NCBI GenBank assembly: GCA_026393955.1
Contig: JAPKZE010000173.1
Span: 1-17,207, forward strand
From: Candidatus Aminicenantota bacterium
Lineage (GTDB): Bacteria > Acidobacteriota > Aminicenantia > Aminicenantales > Saccharicenantaceae
DNA: 17,207 nucleotides
Reading direction: 5' to 3'
A program made the position numbers and the translations under genes. Numbering within the stretch: position 1 is the stretch's first letter; every line of letters begins with the position of its first letter. The notes beneath the pieces were generated by a model. It was not told the origin of the DNA and searched no databases. It was given only the letters and a program-made list of their open reading frames with translations. Below, in pieces: positions 8,038 to 14,630 of this stretch.

Positions 8038-9088
8038 GGCACCTCAGGATCCGGCAGAGGGCCGCGAAGGCCCCGTCGACGCCGTAGAATTCCTTGAATA
8101 TATTTTCGGCCTCCTCGGCCAGGCCGGGGGCCGGTCCGTCTTCGGGATGGAGGATCCGGCGGAGGTAGACCGTTTCGACGAGGACGAGGGCCGGGTCCCA
8201 CCAGTACCAATATCCGAACGTGTAATGGACGCGTCCCGCCCGGACCGCCCGGACCGAAGCCAGCCGGGGGTCCCGGAGGATGCCCTCGACGGTCACCCGT
8301 CTCTCGGCCGGCGGATAGCTGCCCTGGATCAGGATGACCTCGGGGTCCCAGACGACAAGTTGCTCGACCGAAACGGTCGCCCCGGCCGCGCCGAGATAAT
8401 CGGGCAGCAGGCCGGCGGCGACGTTGCGGCCTCCGGCCATGTCGACGGGCTCGTAGACGACGGGCGTGCGGACGAGCGAGCCCCAGAAGCTCAGGTAGAT
8501 CGAGGGCCTGCTCTTTTCGCCGGATCCCGAGGCCCGCCGCCGGAGCGGTCCGAGGCGTTCCTCGACGAAGGCCGCCAGCCGGGCCGCCCTCTCCTCCCGG
8601 CCCAGGACCCGGCCGAGGAGGGCGATCTCCCCGACCAGGGCGTCGATCCGGCCGATCGAGGCCAGGGAGACGACCGGCACGCGTAGCTTCTTTTCGATCG
8701 ACTCGGCCATCCGGAACTCCGAGGGGGAGGCGAAGACGATCTCGGGCCTGAGGCGCAGGGCCAGCTCGTAATTGAGCTCCTGGCCCTGGTTCGAGACGAC
8801 GGGCAGCCGGGCGGCGGCCGGCGCGATGAGCGGGAACAAGTGGTCCTGATAGCGGAGGAAATAATCGATCCCGACCAGCCTCTCCCCCGCCCCCAAGGCC
8901 ACGATGATGCGGGTGATCTCCGGCTCGAGCGAGATGATCCGGGCCGCGTTCCCGGGAACATTGACGGTCCGGCCCAGGCTGTCGGTCACGGCGACGGACT
9001 GGCCGGCGCGAGCCGGACCGGAGAGCGCGCTCAGCACGGCGGCCGCCAGGACCGCCGTCCGGATCGCCCGTCCCGTTCCGCCCATCAT
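8018..9088 (-). CDS. Periplasmic substrate-binding protein, FecB/BtuF type
   Basis: This is about 356 residues from the ATG at 9088; the next codon, 9085, is also ATG and could be used. Residues 1-28 form a signal peptide with an ARA cleavage site before GQS, and no lipobox cysteine follows, so the protein is probably soluble in the periplasm. The mature part begins with the Peripla_BP_2 pattern: a DSLGRTVNVP strand, then ARIISLEPEITRIIVALGAG and ERLVGIDYF. It delivers a ligand such as an iron chelate, cobalamin or haem to the permease encoded next. The start is 1 nt after the TGA of the CBM9-like gene, which implies translational coupling. The C-terminal half is rich in aromatic residues (GYWYWWDP), perhaps lining the ligand site. 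It ends with TAG inside the permease gene. Confidence 0.9.
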   Translation of the reverse strand: MMGGTGRAIRTAVLAAAVLSALSGPARAGQSVAVTDSLGRTVNVPGNAARIISLEPEITRIIVALGAGERLVGIDYFLRYQDHLFPLIAPAAARLPVVSNQGQELNYELALRLRPEIVFASPSEFRMAESIEKKLRVPVVSLASIGRIDALVGEIALLGRVLGREERAARLAAFVEERLGPLRRRASGSGEKSRPSIYLSFWGSLVRTPVVYEPVDMAGGRNVAAGLLPDYLGAAGATVSVEQLVVWDPEVILIQGSYPPAERRVTVEGILRDPRLASVRAVRAGRVHYTFGYWYWWDPALVLVETVYLRRILHPEDGPAPGLAEEAENIFKEFYGVDGAFAALCRILRCHEWIPK

Positions 9089-9089
9089 G

Positions 9090-9755
9090 TCATCCGAAAA
9101 CGATCTCGCCGAAGAACTCCGGCCGGTGGAAATCGGGCGACGGCGTCTTGACCTCGCTCCAGGCCCCGTAGTGCGGGATCTCGGTCTCGTCGCCGCACTT
9201 GTAGAAGTTGGCCGCCGCCCGGTGGCCGGACACGATCTCCCGGCCGTAGAGCTTCCGGAAGAGCCCGAGAGGGACGCGATATTCGAGGGTCCAGGCCCCG
9301 GCCCCGTACTCTCCTTCGACCGGGCCCCCGATCGAAGCCGACACCTCGAACTCGGCCAGGTCCTCCGGCCAAAGAGGCTCGCGGCGAAACCGGTCCGGAC
9401 CGAACGCGGCCAGGAGCGTCCCGGCGGCGTTGGTCTCGAAATTGACGTACCCCAGCCCCAGGTCCGGGAAGGCGTCGATAAAAAACTCGACGCAGCTGTC
9501 CTTGTAGACGGGGTCCTGGAACTTCGTGTAGCGCACCCGGACACGTGTTTCTTCGACGCGGAAGCGGACATGGAGGAAGCGCGCCGTCCAGCACAGCCGG
9601 GCTTCGACGGGCGGCCGGTAGCCGTTGGCCAGCCAGAGATACCGGTCGACCGCGAGCGGCGGGATGGCCGGCCAGGGCGCGGCCGCATCTCCGGGGGGGA
9701 ATTCCGCGTCGACCCGCCGGATCGTATAGGACGGCCGTCCGGGGAGGCCCGTCAC
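9090..9755 (-). CDS. Carbohydrate-binding family 9-like protein
   Basis: This 221-residue protein resembles stand-alone CBM9-like (DOMON-type beta-sandwich) proteins. The key stretch is near 78-110: YTKFQDPVYKDSCVEFFID, then GLGYVNFETNAAGTLLAAFG, which matches the family pattern of a charged DSCVEFF strand followed by a Y-x-N-F-E strand. An N-terminal strand (YTIRRVDAEF) and a late TLEYRVPLGLF strand also fit. No catalytic domain and no signal peptide are visible, so it may stay in the cytoplasm. The start is GTG at 9755, overlapping the TGA of the hexosaminidase gene by 4 nt (GTGA), with GGGGAC upstream; the frame further upstream shows no family similarity. It lies between the hexosaminidase and the importer genes. 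The ligand is unknown; related modules bind sugars. Confidence 0.8.
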   Translation of the reverse strand: MTGLPGRPSYTIRRVDAEFPPGDAAAPWPAIPPLAVDRYLWLANGYRPPVEARLCWTARFLHVRFRVEETRVRVRYTKFQDPVYKDSCVEFFIDAFPDLGLGYVNFETNAAGTLLAAFGPDRFRREPLWPEDLAEFEVSASIGGPVEGEYGAGAWTLEYRVPLGLFRKLYGREIVSGHRAAANFYKCGDETEIPHYGAWSEVKTPSPDFHRPEFFGEIVFG

Positions 9756-11836
9756 TTGGTCGTCCCCGCGCAGGCCTCGACCAGCCGGCCGACGGCCTTG
9801 ACGACGACGATCTCGGCGTGGGCGGCCGGCTTGGCCGCATCGGCCAGTATCCGGCGCTGCTCCTCCACCCACGCCGGCGGCTGGCCCTCCCCCTTGGCCA
9901 GGTGACCGATGGCCTCGAGCCCGATCGCGGAGACACGGGCGAGACCTAGGGACAGAGGCTCGACCTCGGCCAGCGCGGGAGATCCGGCCACAAGGGCCAG
10001 GACCAAGGTATGGTTGTCCCTCCAGGCCGTCAGGGCGGTCCTGAGGTCCGCAGCGTCCTGGGCCTCCTTCCCGGCCAGGAACCGCTCGACGGTCTTGCTG
10101 AACCGCCGCGCCGGCAGCGATTCCGGAGCGCAGGCGTCGACAAAACGGGTGAACGGCGACAGGCTCGTGTAAGTGGTCTGCTCGTGCCGCTGATAGTTCT
10201 CGAGAGGCTCGACGGCCTCGGCCAGGACCTTCAGCGGTTCGATCTGCGGCCCGCCGGCCAGGCGCCTGAGGATCATATCCACGTTCTTGAGGTGGAGAAG
10301 GCCCAACTCCTCCAGCTCGACGGAGACCGGGCCCAGGCGGCGGTACATGTCGTCGACGTTCCGCACCGAGGCCGGTGACCAGAAGCGCTCGGCGATGGCC
10401 GCCGTCCGCGGCCAGATCCTGGAGTCGATGGTCTCCGGGGTCACGAGCTCCGTCCACATGGTCGCTTCGCCGCCCAGGATGAAGGTCTTCTGGAAGTCGG
10501 ACAGGGGCGAATCTGCGGGGACGGGGTCGTTGAGATAATGGAATTCGGCCGGCTGGCAGAGGTCGATGTAATAGCCGTTGGACAGGATCGCCTGGTAGCC
10601 CTTTTGGGCGGCCTCGATGAGCGATTTCTGGCCCCGCCAGGACTGGATGACGATGTCCGTCGGCAGACCGGGCTGGAAGATCTCGTCCCAGCCGACCATC
10701 TTCTTGCGGCACTTGATCAGGGTCTGCAGCAGCCGCCGGTTGAAATGGGCCTGCAGGGCCTCGTTGTCCGCAAAACCGTTCTTCTTCTTGAAGGCCTGGA
10801 TGGCCGGATTGGCGTCCCACTGGTGGCCTTCGACCTCGTCTCCGCCGATATGCAGATACGGGTCGGGGAAGAGCCCGGCCATCTCCTTGAAGAAGGCGTC
10901 GAAGAAAGGATAGATCTTCTCGTTGGTCGGATCGAAGGTCGGGGCGAAGATGCCGAACTTGCGCTCGATCGTGTAGGAGCCGGGGGCGCTCGAGAATCCG
11001 GGATAGGCGACGAACCAGCTGGTCGAATGGCCCGGCAGGTCGAACTCGGGCATGACCCGGATGCCGCGGTCGGCGGCGTAGTCGATGATCTCCCGGATCT
11101 GGGTCTGGGTGAAGAACATCCCGTCCGAGCCGAGTTGGTGGAGCTTGGGGAAGACCTTCGATTCGATACGGAAGCCCTGGTCCTCGGTCAGGTGGAGGTG
11201 CAGGACGTTCATCTTGACCGCGGCCATGCCGTCGATGTTCCTCTTGATGACGTCGGCCGGCTGGAAGTGACGGCCGACGTCGATCATCAGGCCGCGCCAG
11301 GCGAAGCGGGGCTTGTCCGAGATGGCGACGCTGGGGAAATAGTAGCCTTTTTCGTCCGCGCTCAGCAGTTGGAGGAGGGTCTCGAGGCCCCGCAGAACGC
11401 CGATGTCGGTCTTGGCGTCCAGGACGATCTTGGACGGCTCGACCGTGAGCAAGTAGGACTCGTCCTCGGTGGGCAGCACCTGGCCAGGACGGTCGTACGC
11501 ATAGCTGATGCCGCCCTCGCCGGGCGGTCTCTGTGCCGCCAGGAAGTCCTGCTTCAGGAAAAGGCCGGTCCGGCCGGCCAGGCGGATCATGAAGCGGCCG
11601 GCGGCTCTGAACGCCCGGCCCAGCGGAGCTCCGGGCCCTCCGATCGCCAGGTTCTCGTCGATCCGGAAGCGTCCTTCGCCGGGGGTGACGCTGGCAGGAA
11701 CGGGCATGAGGTTGAGGAGGCCATCCGCACGCGCGGGCTCCGCCCCGGAGACCGGTCCGGGACGGAGAGAGACCATGGCGACGGCGGCCAGGACCAGAAC
11801 AAGGCCGGCGGCCGGCCTCGAGGCATGACGGGACAT
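9752..11836 (-). CDS. Beta-N-acetylhexosaminidase, glycoside hydrolase family 20
   Basis: This 694-residue exported enzyme releases terminal N-acetylglucosamine or N-acetylgalactosamine from glycans. Residues 1-32 form a signal peptide (VSGAEP near the cleavage site). The N-terminal GH20b-like domain (about 40-175) contains LMPVPASVTPGEGRF. The catalytic barrel starts at FAWRGLMIDVGRHF (178-191), with NVLHLHLTEDQGFRIE (210-225), MPEFDLPGHSTSW (262-274) and the catalytic Asp-Glu pair in HIGGDEVEG (D333, E334), which supports substrate-assisted catalysis. WDEIF and GGEATMW follow, as in the family. The final 200 residues are a helical tail of unknown role. The ATG at 11836 has a strong ribosome site (GAGAGGAGAA) and a promoter upstream. 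It is the first gene of a five-gene unit with a CBM9-like protein and an importer. Confidence 0.95.
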   Translation of the reverse strand: MSRHASRPAAGLVLVLAAVAMVSLRPGPVSGAEPARADGLLNLMPVPASVTPGEGRFRIDENLAIGGPGAPLGRAFRAAGRFMIRLAGRTGLFLKQDFLAAQRPPGEGGISYAYDRPGQVLPTEDESYLLTVEPSKIVLDAKTDIGVLRGLETLLQLLSADEKGYYFPSVAISDKPRFAWRGLMIDVGRHFQPADVIKRNIDGMAAVKMNVLHLHLTEDQGFRIESKVFPKLHQLGSDGMFFTQTQIREIIDYAADRGIRVMPEFDLPGHSTSWFVAYPGFSSAPGSYTIERKFGIFAPTFDPTNEKIYPFFDAFFKEMAGLFPDPYLHIGGDEVEGHQWDANPAIQAFKKKNGFADNEALQAHFNRRLLQTLIKCRKKMVGWDEIFQPGLPTDIVIQSWRGQKSLIEAAQKGYQAILSNGYYIDLCQPAEFHYLNDPVPADSPLSDFQKTFILGGEATMWTELVTPETIDSRIWPRTAAIAERFWSPASVRNVDDMYRRLGPVSVELEELGLLHLKNVDMILRRLAGGPQIEPLKVLAEAVEPLENYQRHEQTTYTSLSPFTRFVDACAPESLPARRFSKTVERFLAGKEAQDAADLRTALTAWRDNHTLVLALVAGSPALAEVEPLSLGLARVSAIGLEAIGHLAKGEGQPPAWVEEQRRILADAAKPAAHAEIVVVKAVGRLVEACAGTTK

Positions 11837-11869
11837 CTTTTCTCCTCTCCGAACAGGGTTCGATAACCC

Positions 11870-11897
11870 TTTATAGCATAGAGAGGAGGCGCGGCAA
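11870..11897 (-). promoter_or_regulatory. Promoter of the GH20-importer operon
   Basis: On the minus strand TTGCCG (11897-11892) is followed after 16 bp by TATAAA (11875-11870), and TG plus one base precedes it, making an extended -10 (TGCTATAAA). Transcription should start about 25-30 nt before the ATG at 11836. The element closely resembles the extended -10 of the flavin dehydrogenase operon. Confidence 0.6.
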
Positions 11898-11910
11898 AAG
11901 CCCGAAGGCC
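11896..11910 (-). terminator. Weak UUCG-loop terminator after the DUF4342 gene
   Basis: The minus strand reads GCC, TTCG, GGC and then TTTT, starting a few bases after the DUF4342 stop codon. The UUCG tetraloop is stabilising but the stem is only 3-4 bp, and it overlaps the -35 region of the next promoter. It may give partial termination. Confidence 0.3.
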
Positions 11911-11914
11911 GGCG

Positions 11915-12181
11915 TCAGTCCCCGGTCTTCTCGACGACGATGGTCAGGTTCGAGGCCAGCGCGGCGACGGCCCCCACGGCGGCCAGGACGGGCGCGACGA
12001 GGGCGCCGACCACGCCGACCGTCAGGGGGATCTCCATGAACGTCTTGCCCTGATCGTCCTTGAGGATGATGCGCCGGACGTTCCCCTCGTGGATGATCTC
12101 CTTGACCTTGTTCAGGATCTCGCCGCCGGAGACGCGGAATTCCTCGTACCTGGACGGACCTTCCTTTTTTTCTTCGGTCAT
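11915..12181 (-). CDS. DUF4342 domain protein
   Basis: This 88-residue protein matches the small DUF4342 family. It has a charged N-terminal part with VSGGEILNKVKEIIHEGNVR (about 17-36), then RIILKDDQGKTFMEIPLTVG and a hydrophobic segment VGALVAPVLAAVGAVAALAS (about 58-77) ending in TIVVEK. In larger family members the first part sits beside a UBA-like helical domain; the function is unknown. The hydrophobic tail may pack against or enter the membrane. The ATG at 12181 has a GAGGAGGG ribosome site. A second ATG at 12200, with nearly the same following bases (ATGACCGA), is out of frame and opens an unlikely arginine-rich reading. The gene stands between two glycosidase units and may be transcribed alone. 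Confidence 0.9.
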   Translation of the reverse strand: MTEEKKEGPSRYEEFRVSGGEILNKVKEIIHEGNVRRIILKDDQGKTFMEIPLTVGVVGALVAPVLAAVGAVAALASNLTIVVEKTGD

Positions 12182-12208
12182 GTCGACCCTCCTCGGTCAT
12201 CTTGATGA

Positions 12209-12214
12209 ATGATA
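12209..12214 (-). promoter_or_regulatory. Possible -10 element of the DUF4342 gene
   Basis: TATCAT (12214-12209) matches the -10 consensus at five of six positions and lies about 27 nt before the ATG. No good -35 box is seen at normal spacing. The element touches the 3' arm of the preceding hairpin. Confidence 0.25.
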
Positions 12215-12249
12215 GAGGCCGCGCCGGCCGGCCGGGTCGAACGGCCTCT
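12214..12249 (-). terminator. GC-rich hairpin after the fucosidase operon
   Basis: On the minus strand AGAGGCCG (12249-12242) and CGGCCTCT (12221-12214) form a perfect 8-bp inverted repeat with a 20-nt loop that is itself rich in CCGG. It begins 15 nt after the TGA of the NTF2-like lipoprotein gene. There is no T tract (ATCATTCATC follows), so it may be a non-canonical terminator or an mRNA 3'-end stabiliser. Confidence 0.4.
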
Positions 12250-12264
12250 CCTCTGGAGGATACG

Positions 12265-12789
12265 TCAAAGACCGGGAAAGAGTTTCCTCAGGATTTCGAG
12301 CGACTCCGGGAAGAGCCCTTCCAAGCCGATCGATTCCCACTCGGCGTAGGTGAAGCGCCATTCCGCCGGGCCGGTCCTCCGCACCTCCATCCGGAAGCGA
12401 TAATACTCCCCGGTGAACCGGATGAGCTTGCGCAAGACTTCGGCCGCCCCGTGTGACATGGCGATCTCGCACTCGACCGAGGCGACCCCGTCGGTCCCGA
12501 TCTCGCCGAGCCGGGCCCCGAGGAGATGGATGACGACGCCGCGGTAGCGGTCGAGGTGATCCTTGACGAGCCGGATGGTCCCGTCCGCGTCACGGCCCTG
12601 GAAATCCCGGTAATCGGCCGCAAAGAGCTCCATCAGCCCGGCGACATCCCTCTTTTCGGCCCGGACCGTGGCCTCTTCGAGCAAGCCGCGGATGCGGGTC
12701 TCGTCGGACGGCCCGCCGCAGGCAAGGCCCAGCAGTCCGGCCAGTGCGGTCGCCGCGGCCGCAAGCCGGGCCGTCGAGGTGAACCTCAT
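12265..12789 (-). CDS. NTF2-like lipoprotein
   Basis: This 174-residue protein starts at the ATG at 12789. Residues 1-23 are a lipoprotein signal peptide ending in a lipobox (LGLAC, C24), followed by a flexible GGPSDE. The rest resembles small SnoaL/NTF2-fold proteins: an initial helix pair (ETRIRGLLEEATVRAEKRDV), a helix ending LFAADYRDFQG, and later strands such as YYRFRMEVRR and AEWRFTYAEWE. These domains often bind small ligands or act as accessory domains; no catalytic role can be claimed. As sequenced, the frame is continuous with the upstream DUF2207 gene through a poly-G tract, but the lipobox and signal peptide show it is a separate gene. Its ATG overlaps a TGA in the neighbouring frame (ATGA, 12789-12786) that is the likely true end of the DUF2207 gene. 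Confidence 0.8.
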   Translation of the reverse strand: MRFTSTARLAAAATALAGLLGLACGGPSDETRIRGLLEEATVRAEKRDVAGLMELFAADYRDFQGRDADGTIRLVKDHLDRYRGVVIHLLGARLGEIGTDGVASVECEIAMSHGAAEVLRKLIRFTGEYYRFRMEVRRTGPAEWRFTYAEWESIGLEGLFPESLEILRKLFPGL

Positions 12790-14619
12790 CCCGCCCCACC
12801 GCCTCCGCCGCCCCCCACCCCCCCCCCCCCCCCCCCCCCCCCCGAACCCCCCCCCCCCCCCCCCCACCCCCCTACCCCCGCCCCCCCCCCCCCCCCACCC
12901 CCCCCCACCCCCCCCCCCCCCCCCCCCCGCCGTGCCGAGGAAGCCCGGCTGGGCGAAGCCGGCGTACCAGACAGGCGAGGCGGCACGCTCGTCCTGGAGG
13001 ATCAGCGGAAGCATCTTCAGGATCTTCTTGGCGTTGCCGAACAGGATGCCGAAGACGAGGTAGTGCTCCCAGAGCTTGTAGGCTTCGGCCGGGATCTCCT
13101 TGAATTCGGAGAAATCGTCGAGGAAGCGCTCGAGCCCCTTCCAGGCCTCGTTCTCACGGGCCCAGGCCATGGTCCGGCGCTTGAGCGTCGGGATGAGGGC
13201 CAGAGAGACGATGAGCAGGACCGGGCTGAGGGTCAGGACGGCCGCGGCCAGCGAAAAGAGGTAGAAGCGGTTCCGGGCCTTGAGGCTCTCCGGCTCGAGG
13301 AAGCCCAGAGGCTTGGTCTCGTCCTGGATCGCCCGGGTCCACTTGCGGTACCACTCTTGGAACTTCTGGGGGTGTTTCTTCAGGTAGCCCTGGAGCTGGT
13401 CGACCGTGAGCGAGGACCCCGGGGTCATCCGGCCGGCCTGCTCCTCGTAGATGAAGCCCAGGACCGAGCGTTCGAAGGGCCGCTCGCCAGGATCCGTCCC
13501 GGGGTCCTTTCGGAGCGTGATCGTGGTCTCGACGACCTCCTTCGTGCCGAAGAGCCGCCTCTTGGAAACGTTCCTGTCCTCGATCTCGAGGACGCCGCGG
13601 CGGGCGAGATCGAAGAGCGTCGCCGTGAAGGCCGCCGGGGTCACGGCCCGGCCTTCGCGCATCAGGGATTGGACGAAGGCCGGCGGCCGGTCGGACGGAA
13701 GCTCGCGGACGTAGTCCGGCAGTCCCCCGAACCGGTAGTCCTTGCCGACGGCCGACCAAGCTCTGTAAAACAGAACCAGCCAGAGGAGCGGTCCGGCGAT
13801 CTGCCAGAGGCCCCAAAGGCTCATGATCCGCATGAATCTGCGTCGATCGGCCTCGTCCCTCGCCTCTCGGGCCGCCCGTTCCGCCTGGCCCTGTCGGACG
13901 CGACCGATCGTGTCCCGGACGAAGCCCTCTTCTTCGGCCCGGATGGCGGCAAGAGTCAGCCGGTCGGACGGGACGCCGGCCACGAGCCCGGCCGGCCAGA
14001 CGACGCGGATCTCGAAATACTGGCCCGCGGCCAGGTCAGGGGTCGAGAAACGGGCCGTCCGGGCGTCGACGACCTCCGCCCAACCGGCCAGAGGCCCGTG
14101 GCCCCAGACGAGCAGGCTGTTCCTGTCCGCCAGAGGCTCGGGCAGAGTCACCGTCGCCTGGACGTTTCGGGCCGGACGGTCCCAACCGTCGCCGATGACC
14201 TGCCAATAGAGCTCGGACGCATCGGGATAGCTGGTGACGCCTCCGGCGACGCGGTAGTGGATGCGGAAGGTCCGCTGCTCGTTCTCGGCGGAATAGTACC
14301 ACTTGGCCGTCAAGCGGCCGCCGCTCTCGTCGAGCTCGGTCCGCAGGGCACGGCCCTGCTCGTCCGTCACGGTCAGCTCCGTGACCGTCACGTTCCTTGG
14401 AACGCCCGAACGCTCGATCCGGACCGGGATGACGATGTAGGCATAGCTGAAACGGCCTTCGAACGCGAACGACCGGGACTCGTCGACCGTGAACGAGCCG
14501 TCACGCCCGACCGCGACCTCGACGCGGACTTCCGGAAAATAGTAATCCTTGGCCGCGGCCGCCGCCGCGGATGTGAGGACCGCGGCGACGACCGCGGCCG
14601 TGACAAGGGCCTTTTTCAT
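12786..14619 (-). CDS. DUF2207 membrane protein with glycine-rich tail (frame disturbed in the tail)
   Basis: About 610 residues if the tail frame is corrected. Residues 1-23 are a signal peptide. The exported N-terminal DUF2207 beta domain (about 25-215) includes FSYAYIVIPVRIE and ASELYWQVIGDGWDRP. A charged helix (about 225-262) leads to a transmembrane segment (264-287). The intracellular part holds the usual PAFVQSLMREGRAVTPAAFTA and TLFDLARRGVLEIED block (about 313-347). A second membrane segment lies at 452-477, then the conserved WEHYLVFGILFGNAKK (517-532) and a Gly-rich C-terminus from about 565. Such tails are typical for DUF2207; the function is unknown. In the sequence as given the tail runs through poly-G and reads on into the next gene as RRRRWGG. 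One base fewer (or two more) in the tract would give Gly codons and a TGA at 12788-12786. The start is 11 nt after the fucosidase stop. Confidence 0.85.
12811..12928. repeat. Low-complexity poly-C/poly-G tract in the DUF2207 tail
   Basis: 118 bases on the plus strand are all C except ten positions (12817, 12844-12846, 12866, 12873, 12874, 12880, 12897, 12907). On the coding strand this is GGG after GGG, while flanking and other glycine codons here favour GGC. A Gly-rich tail is expected at this place, but near-pure G runs of this length suggest degraded base calls or collapsed GGC repeats. If real, the tract would readily form G-quadruplexes and slip in replication. Confidence 0.9.
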
Positions 14620-14630
14620 CGGTCCGACCG

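Noticed and set aside
6434..8686. 750-codon plus-strand frame across the importer genes
   Set aside because: It runs antisense across three well-identified genes, and its composition matches no protein family.
11871..12200. Alternative 109-codon frame starting at ATG 12200 over the DUF4342 gene
   Set aside because: It is out of frame with the recognisable DUF4342 protein and is arginine-rich without similarity; the ATG at 12181 has the better-placed ribosome site.
12811..12928. CRISPR array or tandem repeat element
   Set aside because: There are no regular repeats and spacers, only homopolymer runs inside a coding gene.
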